DNA of 64,000 nt from Dysidea avara (GCF_963678975.1 NC_089280.1:15970780-16034779); one strand, 5' to 3'; positions 23,111 through 34,171 are shown, numbered from the stretch's first letter. Notes: generated from the sequence alone by a model not told the origin. Translations and numbers: made by a program.

Positions 23111-23164
23111 ATGTACTAGGAGTTAATATCTATGAAATAATTGGAATTTAATCTGTAATGCACA

Positions 23165-23290
23165 TGTCATTGCAGCCATTTCTTGGCCACCACCTTTGAT
23201 ATCACAACTTTTTCATACTAGCCTATTTTTGGAAGTGGAACTCTTTTTTCATAGCTTGCCTGTTTTTGATTAGATTTTCTGATTCATTAA
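23165..23290. repeat. Single arm of the 34331-34592 hairpin family
   Basis: The stretch from CATTGCAGCCATTTCTTGG to GCTTGCCTGTTTTTG follows one arm of the long hairpin at 34331-34592 with gaps. Confidence 0.6.
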
Positions 23291-23414
23291 CGAGTTATAC
23301 GTATGTAAGATGAAAACAATATTGTAAACATTGTATTGGATGCATGAGACTTCAAACTTTATGCAAGCTTCTAATTAACTGCAAAATTAATGGGTATACT
23401 AGATCCATACAATG

Positions 23415-23690
23415 CAGTGGCAGATCTAGGAATTTATAAAGGGAGTTTCCAGTTTAGAAGGTGGAGATATACACTGACATGAGATACGCAAAAGTCTGCA
23501 CTACATTGTCTGGTTTGGTAAGGTGAGACCAAAAATAAGTCACAGCCTATTGATAAAGTACATAAAATCCTTAAATAAATTGCTACACATTGCTTTAATA
23601 GCTACTGTGACTGCTCTATTAGAGTATCTTGATCGAGGCGCACACTGCAATAATCAAAACATTTAATTGTTACGTAATTATTTTCAAAGA
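23415..23690. mobile_element. hAT-type MITE, 3' truncated (family of 53562)
   Basis: The start is CAGTGGCAGATCTAGG. The body shares GGTAAGGTGAGACCAAAAA, TGATAAAGTACATAAAA and the CTCTATTAGAG motif (23608-23634) with the complete element at 53562-53883. The far end is not found; instead the sequence runs into an inverted repeat. Confidence 0.65.
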
Positions 23691-23824
23691 TACTACCCAC
23701 TTGCATACTGTGTGTAGGTAATATGATGATAACATGCAGTGGCGGATTTAGGGGGGTTTCAAGGTTTCCATGGAAACCCCTTTTGAAAAATGATTACGTA
23801 ACAATTAAATGTTTTGATTATTGC
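23647..23824. repeat. 43-bp inverted repeat around a second MITE end
   Basis: 23647-23690 and 23781-23824 are reverse complements with about two differences (GCAATAATCAAAACATTTAA on the left). Between them a new GGCGGATTTAGG element start appears at 23737. The right arm ends inside Ig copy B exon 2, so this structure is what truncates that exon. Confidence 0.85.
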
Positions 23825-24087
23825 TAGACCCTTTGCCATTGCTCCATCAACTGTGCAATTTGGACCCATCCCACTGATGCGTATACACATGGGGTTATTT
23901 GCTCCAGTAAAAGTACATCTTCCATTGACAGCTTCTCCATCATAAAAAAGTACTGGAAATGGTGAGCTCAACCTTAGCATCTCCTAAGCAATAAAGTTAT
24001 CTGAAATGTTATAGCAAAGTGTAGATCCTCACCTTTGTATATGAGTACTATCAATATGAGACTTGCTGTTGTAGCAATTCCAGTCAT
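23825..24087 (-). pseudogene. Ig copy B: truncated pseudogene
   Basis: Exon 1 (24033-24087, signal peptide Met-Thr-Gly-Ile-Ala) is intact and followed by a normal donor. Exon 2 (upper edge 23983) matches genes A and D but has one extra T in a T run near 23945-23950 that shifts the frame. It then ends abruptly at 23825, where an inverted-repeat structure joins it. Exons 3 and 4 are not found downstream. The TATA box is kept. It must have lost function. Confidence 0.85.
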
Positions 24088-24601
24088 CTTGATTGAAAAT
24101 ATGATTGCAACAAAATGAGTTAGTTTTACTATGAACTGTTATAACTCAACACATAAGTGCTGCTTTATATATGTAAAGGTATACTTTCCCTGGGACACCA
24201 TCAATTTACCACTTCCTGTCACACACAATATGCAAGTTTACAAAATCACCTTTACCATTGCAATTCAGTTTCATGGAAATTGATATTGTACTTGCTGTGA
24301 GATGCATTATTCCATTATGTTATCAGTGTGAGATTGTGCTGCTTGTTGTTCAGAGTATGTGACTGAATTTTAAAAATTTACGAAAGTGGGTGCATTCAAC
24401 ATGTCAAAGATTTAGCTCTTAAAATGTTAAATATACCTACACATAATTGTGGATAGAATTGATAATAAATATCTTTGATTGTCTCAGAACACCATGTAAT
24501 TAAAATTCTAATTGTTTCATACATGCCAACATTACACATTTGTTGTTTAATTTGCTTTTTGCAATAAGCACCTTTTTTGTCAAAGGAAATTAATAATTTA
24601 A

Positions 24602-25250
24602 GGGTGCTCTGTACAGTTCGTACAAGGCTTCCCAAGACATAGTCTGTTTTGCACTAAAAGAAATATTATGGTCACTTAATTCGTCTGTGACATGTTGACA
24701 CATTTTAGTACCCATAAATTAGGTATCCCATAGCAACAAGTGCACACATCTTGCTATTCTACACCCTCTCACTTAAATTAGAACTACTCCATCATTTTTA
24801 ATCCAATGGACATGAAATTTCACACAAGCTACTTTAGTAATTTTGCCAAAGAAGAGCGTTTACCATTTTTAAATAGCAAGTTCAGATGATGAATAACATG
24901 GAAGTAAAGAAAAGGATTTCTGGGAGTGACAACCCGAAAGATAAATATGTGATGAATGAGAAGCTAAAAGACAAAAATAAAAATGCACAATGGTTTGTGC
25001 TGTTTAGCATAGTGTATCATAAAAGTATCAAGGCTCTTGTGCGAAAACTGTAGGTCTAGTTCTAGTATAAAGGGAAAAACTGTAACTCATGTTCTAAAGC
25101 AAATTTAGCAGTTGGGTTTGGACTAAACTGTGTACTAGTGTTAGCTTATATCCAGTAAAAAAGTACAGAGCATTTGCTAAAACCATTTGTAAGTTATAGA
25201 ACAAATTAAATTTCATAGGAAGCCATATAAGCGGACTGTACAGAGCACCC
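24602..25250. mobile_element. TTAA-flanked MITE (piggyBac- or Kolobok-like), 649 bp
   Basis: The ends GGGTGCTCTGTACAGTTCG and CTGTACAGAGCACCC are inverted repeats, with TTAA on each side (24598-24601 and 25251-25254). The homologous flank of Ig copy C (about 38800-38825) has the uninterrupted sequence, so this is an insertion made after the duplication. No transposase is encoded. Confidence 0.85.
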
Positions 25251-25734
25251 TTAATACCTTACTGGAGTGTATGGTAGTTATTACCCAGCCAATAGCCACC
25301 ATACATCTCAAGTAAATTCTTTGAAGTGTGGCTTCACTGGAATATTAACTATGTAAGGAACTAAATAATGGGCTACAGTTACACATATGTACAGTTTTAA
25401 ATGTATAAATCCCTCAAATTTAATCATTTTTATTTGGGTGCATGTATCCTTGCAAATTGTTTGAGAATATTGTCAGAATTGAGTTTTATTTCTTCTTTGA
25501 ATGATTACATGTTGTACCCATTGATCTTTTAAAGTACAGTATTGACAAAAAATAGTGACACAGATATACATTTGTAGTTATCTGGTGTTTTCCCCAGTAA
25601 TGATATGTATGACACGTATGCTTTAGGTATACAACTGTAGTAGTTCAGTACATAGTTTTACTTGAAGGGTAACTATATGCTTATTATATACAATAATAAT
25701 AATGGGAACCAATGACCATGAATGCTTTATACAG

Positions 25735-25810
25735 GAGCTGGTAGTATTGAAGCCACCATTAACTCTTCTGAGATGCTCCTATCCTCTGGTGCACATCAGA
25801 TGAAAGTGGT
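25735..25810 (+). pseudogene. Fragment of the death-domain 3 exon
   Basis: It follows TTTATACAG and matches the first 75 bp of the exon at 13439 (words GGTAGT, GAAGCCACC, TCTTCTGA, GATGCTCCTATCCTC). The frame is lost by small deletions and the rest of the death domain is missing. Confidence 0.7.
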
Positions 25811-26224
25811 TGACTTGAGACAAAATTAATTTTATAAGAATGTGCAAGTGCATAGGGCACTGACACGACCCACCTTTTCACTTGCTATCAGCCTGATTGA
25901 GGCAGTATGCAAAGTAAAGAAGTAGCTATGGAACCATTTAAAACACAGCCAAAATAAAGACAAGTAATTGCAAATATGACCGGATTTGTGAAAAGGAGTC
26001 TTCCACAAACATCAATTTGCCCACTTTGACAATTGATTACTTTAGATTGTTGACTTGTTAGCAGTGTGAACACCAACATAGCATTTGATGAAAGTAATTT
26101 TTAGATGTGTTTGTCACTATTATGGTCTCAGACTCTCAGTTCATAATATTGGATGTGTGTAGAAGACCCCTTTTCATATATCTGGTCCATAAATTATACA
26201 AACTATATGATAAGATAGTCACTA
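25811..26224. other. Intergenic, no gene seen
   Basis: AT-rich. A 63-residue minus-strand frame (25888-26079) shows no domain and no splice context. Confidence 0.5.
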
Positions 26225-26803
26225 CAGCGGAACCTCTCTTACCGTACTCCCCTAGTTAAGTACAGAAAAACAAGGTAGGGTTGGGTGGTACTAGTATTTT
26301 CTACTTGTGATTATTGCTTTGAGGTGGTCATGCAATAATTGCGAGTATTGCCATGTCTACTATAAGATAATATGTGTCATAAATAAGACATTATTGTGGG
26401 CCTACACTACAGTATTCAACTCTGATTTGTAATGGCAGCACAAGTTGCTGTCAGACCTTCAGTGCTCCTAGGTACAGCTCTCTATTGTTTGTGTCAGTCT
26501 ATAGTTACTGAAAAGCACTAATTAACATAATTGCTCTTAGCAATTATGCAAAAAATACAATAATATTGCACAAACGGTATTGCGGTATTTTCAAAAAAGC
26601 TGCGGTACTCAGTATTACACATCATAATATTGCTTACAGGCAATAATATTAAAATATTGCCCAACCCTAAAACAAGGACAAAAATTTGGTATCAACAGAC
26701 CTGGCTAGTACATTTTTTTACCTCTGAAAGCTCTACTGACATTGCAGCGGTAAAAAGTGGCCAAGAATTTTGTGTCCAAAATGGCCTTAAGAGAGGTTCC
26801 ACG
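26225..26803. mobile_element. Tc1/mariner (pogo-like) MITE carrying a nested hAT MITE
   Basis: The left end CAGCGGAACCTCTCTTA and the right end TAAGAGAGGTTCCACGA are inverted repeats next to TA. They match the element at 14230-14421. A 394-bp hAT-type MITE is inserted inside. Confidence 0.75.
26276..26669. mobile_element. hAT-type MITE, TAGGGTTGGG ends, nested
   Basis: TAGGGTTGGGTGG and TTGCCCAACCCTA form the ends. A perfect 8-bp duplication, aaacaagg, lies at 26268-26275 and 26670-26677. It sits inside the pogo-like MITE, so it came later. Confidence 0.9.
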
Positions 26804-27742
26804 ATATGCTTTTAATGATATAATCAACTGATAAATTGGAACTCTGATCCATGTGAATTGCAAACATTAGAGATAAGCACAGTACTTTAGGATATGAAAA
26901 TAAATTGCTTGAAACTGAGAAGCAAAACAGCAAAATTAACTCCATCTTTACAAACAAAATAACTCTTCCCTGACCAAAATGACTGCTATGCCCTTATCAC
27001 TTGGCACTAAACCTGCTGATCAAGCTGCAACTAACTCTATGTATTCACCAATAGCCTTGGGGCTTTTCTACATTGGAATTTGTCTCTTTACATTAATGCA
27101 TACATAGGTGTAGCCTTTTCCTTACAGGTATATAAAATTATAAGGATATAGCATTTATGTTTGATTATCAGTCTATATATGATGTATTTATTATCAAAGA
27201 GATATGAACACAAAAATTATTAGTGGTGAACATAATACAGTACACATTCACATGCACTCACAAATGAATAACATTAAAATAGTGTGCAGACCTGAAGGAG
27301 TATAATAACCATGTGACTAAACATATGAGTCAGCTGATCACAATCCGGTACTAGAGGAAATCATATTCACACACTCATTCTGTCACAAACAAATAAGAAC
27401 ATAACTCTCCAAACATGTGATTATCACACATACAAAATAAATACATTTACATTTTACTTGTTATAAGAAATATTACACAGTATACTAGTTAATTGTGTAG
27501 ACCTTTCCATTATTCTGAAAACTACAGCAATTATATCCACTGTCCACAAACATATGACTCAACCATAATGACCTTGTCATAATTATTTCTTTTGTGTTCT
27601 TGTAGATAAATATAGAACAATAGAAGTCTGGTTAACCAAATATTTGTGGCTCTATCACTTGTATGACTTCTCACATAATAATTTTAATACATTTAGTTCA
27701 GTTAGTTTGGTCTAGCTGGTATTTTGGTAGCAATACAAAATT
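26804..27742. other. Upstream region of the 1428-residue gene
   Basis: No gene or repeat recognised. A pyrimidine-rich AG at about 27590-27605 (TTGTGTTCTTGTAG) could be the acceptor of a 5' untranslated exon. No clear TATA box was found. Confidence 0.45.
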
Positions 27743-30700
27743 ATGCTCATTGTCATTTTACTACTGATCTTCTTCCAAGATATTGGAATTGAGGCAGATG
27801 TAGAAGGTACTAGTTCAAGTATTCAGGATACACTTGTTGGTACAGTCAGTAATAATAGCATTATTAATATCACAAATACAACTGTTCTGTCTTCAATGGT
27901 GGTATTAAAATATCTTGAGAACATTTTAATTGTTGGAGACTCCATTGATTGTAACAGTAATGGATCAGTAAAGTTTGTATCGTGTAAAAATGTCACCATT
28001 GAAGGTGTCAGGTGGGAGCAGTGTGGTACTCTGACTAATCCTGCAATTGGCTTTTATGATTCATCTAATGTTAAAATCCAAAATTGTTCATTTCATCGCT
28101 CGACAGGTCAAGCTGTTGTACTATCAAAAGTGTCAGGAAACGTGTACATTAACAATTGTCAGTTTACACACAACAATGCGTATGAAGGACAAGGTACAAC
28201 CATACACATCTCTCAATCTAAACCTCATGTTCAGCTACATGTGGTAATTGATAAGTGCAACTTCACTGTAAATGGACCAGCTGAAAGTGTTGTTTGTGTT
28301 GATGGAATACCAAACCACAATAACCTGCAGCTGACTACAAAAAATTCTGTATTTATGCAAAACCAAGGAGTACCCATTTATATTTCACACACCAATCTTC
28401 ACCTCAATGATAGTGTATTATTTGAACAGAACAAAGCCAGTAATGGTGGAGGCATTTATAATAATCATTCTAGTGTCATATTCAGTGACAGATCTAATGT
28501 GATTTTCAGCAGAAATTCTGTTCAGAATAACGGTGGATGTATTTTCCTTAATGACTCCAATGTCTTATTTACAGGAAATTCAACCGCAGAATTTACAGAC
28601 AACAATGCATCAGAGGATGGTGGTGCTGTGTTTTCTAACAGTCGGTCTAATATCTTTTTCAGTGACAACTCCACAGTAATATTTAGTAACAATTTAGCTC
28701 TTGGTAAAGGAGGAGCTGTGTCCTGGAGAAGTTCATTTGTTACATTTCTTGGAACTGCAGGTGCGAAATTTAGTGGAAATATTAGAAGTGCTGTTTATAC
28801 CTCACAGAACTCTGTTATTTCATTTGATGAAGGCTCAAATGTTACATTTAGCCATAACAGTGGCACAGAGGGTGGAGCCCTATACTTTAAAAATACTGGT
28901 GGTGTGTTGTTTAATGGGAGCACTTCAGTAACATTTATTAATAACAGTGCAGAGGCAGGTGGAGCCATTTATTTTAAAAAGAAAAGCTACATTGTATTTG
29001 GATTGAGTTCAAAGGTGAACTTCAGTAACAATCAGGCTGAATTAAATGGTGGAGCTATAGCATCTGTTAGTAGCACTAGTATTTTATTTACAGGAAATTC
29101 GTCAACATCGGTTACCCATAACACAGCTGGACAAGATGGTGCAGCTATTTACTCCATTTTGGAGTCCAGCATTAAATTCATTGATAGATCAATTGTTTCT
29201 CTGCAGAATAACACAGCTATGCAGCATGGTGGAGCCATATTTTCATTTAGAGGGAGTGATGTAACTTTTAAGGCAAACGCTGTAGTAACATTTAATTACA
29301 ACGTGGCTGAAGAAAGAGGGGGAGCGGTGTATTCAACCAGACAATCTAAAATCTATTTTAAAGGTAATTCTCACACAGCATTCACTAACAATAAAGCTCA
29401 TATTAGTGGTGGGGCTATAGCTTCTAGTTATGATGGTATTGTCCATTTTGAGAAAGATTCAACTTTAACCTTTTCCAACAATAGCTGTACATTCTTTGGT
29501 GGAGCTTTTAATATATATTACAACTCCACTGCTGACTTCACACAACTTACTAACATAACATTTCAGAATAACACCGCAATATTTGGTGGAGCCATGCGTG
29601 CTTATGACAACAGTATCTTCACAATTAAAGGAAGCTCTACCCTTACCTTTGTTGGAAACAAAGCTATCTATGATGGCGGTAGTATATTTTGTGGCCGTAC
29701 TTCTGATCTAACACTGAAAGGAAATAGTTTGGTTACCTTTACTAACAACACTGCTCGAGATGGCGGAGCAATTTCTATTCTCCAATCAAATATAACATTT
29801 GCAGGAAATTCCTCTATTCAATTCATGTATAACAAAGCTTATGAGCGTGGTGGAGCCATATATCTTGATGATAAGTTTATCCTATCAGTCAATGATAGCT
29901 CAAACATTAGATACTTGTTTAATTATGCTGATCGATATGGTGGAGCTGTATATGGTAGTGTCATTCAAAATAACGATAGTAAAATGACAGTTGATAATTC
30001 AACATATACTGATTTCAAGAACAACACTGCCTCAGTAGGTAATAATGTTTACATAAATATGCTAACTTCATGTGATAAAATATGTCGTGATGAAATCATG
30101 GTGGATAGTACTGATGGCACTTTCAATCGTAGGCACTTTACTAATCATGTCATTACTCCATTCAGTAAACTGGTATTGTATGATCCAGCTGAGTGTGTTA
30201 ATCACACAAGTCATACCAACAATTCTGATATGAATTACTGCCCTAATAATAAGTATCAAATTAAAAACGTAATGCTTGGACAAGAAATTATAATTGATGC
30301 TTGTGTACTGGACCACTTCGATAACAATGCCAGTGCAACACAATTTGCACTAAAAAGCAACAATTCAGAATATCATATTGATGGTCCTAGCTTTATATTG
30401 ATATCATGTGACATGCTTCAAGGAATTAAAATAAAAGGAAAGAAAGTATGTGATCTTCTAAATGTTTCGGTATTAATTGTGTCACATGTTAATAGTCTTA
30501 ATCAAGAAAAACTTGTAATAGAACTAATAACTGAACTATCGCCATGTCACCCTGGCTTCCACTATAACAATACATTGCATCATTGTGAGTGTTACGATAA
30601 GACTAGTATTGTATCATGTTCTGATGATCATACATCAACTATCAAAATAGGTTACTGGTTTGGTACTGGACCAGGTAATGGTGAAGCAACGGTGTCAGTT

Positions 30701-32029
30701 TGTCCTGACAATTACTGCAATTTTTCCTGTTGTGAAACTGCTAATGGATACTACCAACTTTCACCAGCAAGAATGAATCAATGTAGTTCACACAGATCTG
30801 GTACTGCTTGTGGTAGTTGTGAAGAAGGCTATACTCTCTCGTTTGATTCTGTACAATGTGTAAATGTTAACAAGTGTACAACTGAACAGACAGTAATGGT
30901 AGTTACATTATCAATGATATACTGGATAGTCATAGTTATTGCAGTGTTTATCATGTCGTACTATCATGTTGGGATTGGTTATTTGTATGCTATTACATAC
31001 TATTACAGTATGCTGGATATTCTACTGAGCCAAAATTTATACCAATCAAAGGGATTATTTACAGCTGTAAGCATTGTCTCCAGCTTAGCTAAAATCACTC
31101 CACAATTTCTAGGACAGCTTTGCTTAGTAGAGGATATGATAGGAATTGACCAACAGTTCATTCATTATGTACATCCACTAGCTGTCTCAGTAATAATAGT
31201 AATAATCTGTCTATCAGCAAGAATATCTCTCAAGTTTTCATCATTTATTAGTAGAGGTATTATCAGTACTGTCTGCATGCTACTGCTCTTATCATACACT
31301 TCTGTGGCCACAACTTCATTATTGTTACTGAGATCACTGAGATTTGATAGTGGGGATAAGGTGTATATTTACACTTACCTATCACCTGACATAGAATACT
31401 TTCATGGTCATCATCTACCATATGTTATAGTAGCAGTGTTATGTACACTAGTGATTGTGACTGGTCTACCACTTCTACTACTACTAGAGCCATTCCTTAA
31501 CCACAAGATCAACTTCATCAGGATGAAGCCATTACTGGATCAGTTTCAAGGATGTTACAAAGACAAGTATCGTTGCTTTGCAGCTTATTACATGATTTGC
31601 CGCATATTGATCATTGTGATAATTATAATTGCAAACCCTTCTGACTATGTAAACGCCCAATTTTTGTTAGTTGCTGCAAGTATGATATTGGCCTTAATAC
31701 AACTAATAGTAAGACCATATGAAAGGAACATTCTCAACATCTTTGATGGTTTTGTTTTACACGCAATGGCCTTGGTAGCAATGACACCACTTATTAACAA
31801 TTATAATCAGTATTTTCTGCTATCGATTACTTACATTCTAATAATGTTGCCTTTAATAGTTTTCACTCTAATGGAACTGTTCATAAACAAGCATGCTATC
31901 AAGAAAATAACTAAACGATTATGTCACAAGCCTAACCTCACTGCCAACTATCCTGCTCATAATGATTATTGTTATGTATCTGTTGGTGATTATGTTGCAC
32001 CAAAGAATGTCATCATGTTGAATATGTAA
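27743..32029 (+). CDS. Large beta-helix receptor-like protein with multi-span membrane region
   Basis: This is a single exon of 1428 codons. Residues 1-18 form a signal peptide. Residues about 20-760 are a right-handed beta-helix. From about 233 to 740 it carries some 17 repeats of about 30 residues with Gly-Gly-Ala-Ile/Val and Phe-x-x-Asn, the pattern of chlamydial Pmp repeats, with very many Asn-x-Ser/Thr glycosylation sites. A Cys-rich EGF-like stalk follows (about 930-1045). Nine or ten membrane spans then lie between about 1050 and 1380. These include Pro-Leu-Leu-Asp-x-Phe-Gln-Gly-Cys-Tyr-Lys-Asp-Lys-Tyr-Arg and a later Arg-Pro-Tyr-Glu-Arg-Asn, which resemble membrane modules seen next to such ectodomains in sponges and protists. 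The cytoplasmic tail is about 45 residues. The start Met is preceded directly by an A-rich context and gives the signal peptide. It is probably a surface receptor or adhesion protein; the ligand is unknown. Confidence 0.9.
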   Translation: MLIVILLLIFFQDIGIEADVEGTSSSIQDTLVGTVSNNSIINITNTTVLSSMVVLKYLENILIVGDSIDCNSNGSVKFVSCKNVTIEGVRWEQCGTLTNPAIGFYDSSNVKIQNCSFHRSTGQAVVLSKVSGNVYINNCQFTHNNAYEGQGTTIHISQSKPHVQLHVVIDKCNFTVNGPAESVVCVDGIPNHNNLQLTTKNSVFMQNQGVPIYISHTNLHLNDSVLFEQNKASNGGGIYNNHSSVIFSDRSNVIFSRNSVQNNGGCIFLNDSNVLFTGNSTAEFTDNNASEDGGAVFSNSRSNIFFSDNSTVIFSNNLALGKGGAVSWRSSFVTFLGTAGAKFSGNIRSAVYTSQNSVISFDEGSNVTFSHNSGTEGGALYFKNTGGVLFNGSTSVTFINNSAEAGGAIYFKKKSYIVFGLSSKVNFSNNQAELNGGAIASVSSTSILFTGNSSTSVTHNTAGQDGAAIYSILESSIKFIDRSIVSLQNNTAMQHGGAIFSFRGSDVTFKANAVVTFNYNVAEERGGAVYSTRQSKIYFKGNSHTAFTNNKAHISGGAIASSYDGIVHFEKDSTLTFSNNSCTFFGGAFNIYYNSTADFTQLTNITFQNNTAIFGGAMRAYDNSIFTIKGSSTLTFVGNKAIYDGGSIFCGRTSDLTLKGNSLVTFTNNTARDGGAISILQSNITFAGNSSIQFMYNKAYERGGAIYLDDKFILSVNDSSNIRYLFNYADRYGGAVYGSVIQNNDSKMTVDNSTYTDFKNNTASVGNNVYINMLTSCDKICRDEIMVDSTDGTFNRRHFTNHVITPFSKLVLYDPAECVNHTSHTNNSDMNYCPNNKYQIKNVMLGQEIIIDACVLDHFDNNASATQFALKSNNSEYHIDGPSFILISCDMLQGIKIKGKKVCDLLNVSVLIVSHVNSLNQEKLVIELITELSPCHPGFHYNNTLHHCECYDKTSIVSCSDDHTSTIKIGYWFGTGPGNGEATVSVCPDNYCNFSCCETANGYYQLSPARMNQCSSHRSGTACGSCEEGYTLSFDSVQCVNVNKCTTEQTVMVVTLSMIYWIVIVIAVFIMSYYHVGIGYLYAITYYYSMLDILLSQNLYQSKGLFTAVSIVSSLAKITPQFLGQLCLVEDMIGIDQQFIHYVHPLAVSVIIVIICLSARISLKFSSFISRGIISTVCMLLLLSYTSVATTSLLLLRSLRFDSGDKVYIYTYLSPDIEYFHGHHLPYVIVAVLCTLVIVTGLPLLLLLEPFLNHKINFIRMKPLLDQFQGCYKDKYRCFAAYYMICRILIIVIIIIANPSDYVNAQFLLVAASMILALIQLIVRPYERNILNIFDGFVLHAMALVAMTPLINNYNQYFLLSITYILIMLPLIVFTLMELFINKHAIKKITKRLCHKPNLTANYPAHNDYCYVSVGDYVAPKNVIMLNM

Positions 32030-32285
32030 GTCTACCAGCAAGTAATCTTCACGTAAATTTATAAATGTTTATAAAGTAACTGTATGTTATGTGGTAAAAG
32101 ATAGCTGGCCTGGTCTATCATCACCTATGTCACAGTGAGCTAGTCAAAATGCTCACTATTATCATTGAACTATGTAGCTAGTCACATGCTAAAATTTATG
32201 CTATATATCAATGCTTATACAGAAGTGAAAATAAGATAACATTTTAAGACATACATACTGTTCTGTTAAAAGGTATATCTAGTTA

Positions 32286-32808
32286 CAGTGTTGAGCAAGT
32301 TACTTTGTAAAAGTAACTAGTTACATATTACATATTACTTGCAACTGAACTATTTAGTTACAGTTACATATTACCCATAAAATAAAGTAACTGTAATAAT
32401 ATTACATATTATATTACTTTGTGTCCACGGCCTTAAGTTGTCACGTGTGAAACTACCACGTTATCATGTGACATGATTGCGTTGTTGGACAATATGCAAA
32501 TCTTGGTTATAAGTAAGAAGCTAGTGAATAAGCTTCATTCAGTAGGCCTCGTTACTTCGTTGTGGCTAGGCGTTACTCAGAGGATAGCTAACCTGATTAG
32601 TAACTTCGTTACTTGTAGTAATAATATTACGTAATATTAGACTCGTTACAGTAACTATATTATTTAGGTAACGCGTTACATTTGTAAGTAAAGTAACTTG
32701 CGTTATATTACCTGTTTTTATAGCGTATTTCGTTATATTACTTTGTTACCACAAAAGTAATAATATTACGTAACGCGTTACATAAGTAACGCGTTACTCC
32801 CAACACTG
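32286..32808. mobile_element. hAT-type MITE of the GTAACGCGTTAC family, copy 2
   Basis: The ends are CAGTGTTGAGC and ACTCCCAACACTG. A perfect 8-bp duplication, tctagtta, flanks it (32278-32285 and 32809-32816). Its core matches copy 1 (1155-1712) in reverse, for instance GTTGTTGGACAAT and GAATAAGCTTCATTCAGTA. Confidence 0.92.
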
Positions 32809-33150
32809 TCTAGTTAGAATATTATTATTAAGTTAAACCCCCTGAGGTATACTACAAAGTCTTTGTATAATTTTACCATGTATAGGTGACCATATAAGTT
32901 GGAGTATTATTTTACTGTGTTTAAATGTTAACATCTGTGTAGAAGCCAGTCACAAAATAAAGATGGTCCTGTCCACTACCAAGAATCTTTTATGGAAGTA
33001 ATGGATGACATTATAGATTGATGTGATGTGGTAACAGTGACATTATATTAATAATAAGAGTGACAATGTTTGTGTGTGTGTGAATCAAAATATGTGCATA
33101 ATACGTAATGATAATAATCCTTAAATTATTTGTTATTCTTCAAATTGAGC
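32809..33150. other. Intergenic, no gene seen
   Basis: AT-rich sequence 3' of the large gene. AATAAA at about 32955 could be a distant polyadenylation signal. Confidence 0.4.
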
Positions 33151-33169
33151 CTATGTATCTAACTGTAGC

Positions 33170-33720
33170 CATGTATGTATATCAAGACACATGGTAGTGT
33201 GTCGTGTGGCCAAGAAAGCCGGCGACCACACCGTGAGTATATTGACAGGAAGAAAAAAAACAGTTTTTTTCATGCATGCATAGCTCCATGGCCCCTTCTC
33301 CAAAGCACACCATTTTTGCATTATATAGCTGTCCGTCAGGTAGGGTATGCCACACAGCATACTTGATTAAATTTGCAACAGCCATTTGTGAGAATGGGCA
33401 TTCAAAATTTTGGTTTAATTTATTCGTTTTTGTCTTCTTATGCTGTAGCTACGGAAGCTTTGATTTCTTTTTGCACACTTTGCAAAAATTTCTATAAAAT
33501 GCAAACCTGTACTTCAATTGCATTGATCTTTGGCACAAATGAAGAGCATGTAATGGTGGATTCACGTACCACTTTTGTTGTGAATCTGAGGAATATTCAA
33601 GGAGTTATGAGTGTTTATTCACATAAAAAGATCAAACTTCTGTCACGGCTACAGGGTAAACTGAGTATAGAAATAACTTGCAAATTGGTGTGTAGATCAT
33701 TGTAGCAGTGCCTTTTGATA
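33170..33720 (+). repeat. Unclassified region with a 110-codon open frame
   Basis: From GTGTGTCGTGTGGCCAAGAA onward the base composition is less AT-rich than its surroundings. A frame at 33373-33705 is open for 110 codons, but no domain is recognised, and several shorter frames overlap it on both strands. The look is that of an interspersed repeat rather than a gene. Confidence 0.35.
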
Positions 33721-33854
33721 GTTTGAATAGCAATAGAGTTACAGCAACAAAATTATAAAGCAAAACTAGTCAAGTGTAAAATCACGGGATCAAGATACTC
33801 CAATAGAGCAGTTACCATGGGGTAAAAAGGTGTGCAAAAAATGTTGATAAAAAC

Positions 33855-33950
33855 TTACCTAAGTTCGAACCAGGGACCTCCATACCTAACACCTGCATCC
33901 TTAACCACTGACCACTCTTACCTTGGCTGATCACCTCACTTAATTTCTGC
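33855..33950 (-). repeat. tRNA-derived SINE-like segment
   Basis: On the minus strand an A-box-like TGGTCAGTGGTTAAGG (about 33900-33917) and a B box GGTTCGAACTT (33861-33871) have tRNA-like spacing. The acceptor stem does not close, so it is not a functional tRNA gene. Confidence 0.6.
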
Positions 33951-34075
33951 TTTATAAATGAAATTTCTAGTTGAAATCTGCTCAATCAAACCTTTGTAAT
34001 TTCATAGATCTACCAATAGAAGTACTAGATTGTTCTAGAACATTCTATGTATGTTCTATTAGAAGTCCTCAAAAA

Positions 34076-34171
34076 GTGTGCACTCTATTAGAGTATTACA
34101 ATAATATTATTTGACAATAATATTATTTGATAATATTATTTGATAATATTATTGTAATACTCCAATAGAGT
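34076..34171. repeat. Hairpin built on the CTCTATTAGAG motif and AATATTATT words
   Basis: The arms TGTGCACTCTATTAGAGTAT and its near-complement ATACTCCAATAGAGTGTACA flank an AT-rich interior (TTACAATAATATTATT and inverse). Confidence 0.75.

Noticed and set aside
28047-30343. Short frames within the large gene on both strands
   Set aside because: Shadows of the 1428-codon frame.
27743-32029. Bacterial contamination or recent transfer, because of the Pmp-like repeats and lack of introns
   Set aside because: Codon and base use match the AT-rich surroundings, the membrane part and glycosylation sites are eukaryote-like, and mobile elements of the same genome flank it.
33373-33705. 110-codon open frame as a gene
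   Set aside because: Several overlapping frames on both strands and no recognisable domain; the region resembles a repeat.
33861-33920. tRNA gene
   Set aside because: A and B boxes are present but the stems do not pair and it sits in a repeat; treated as SINE-like.
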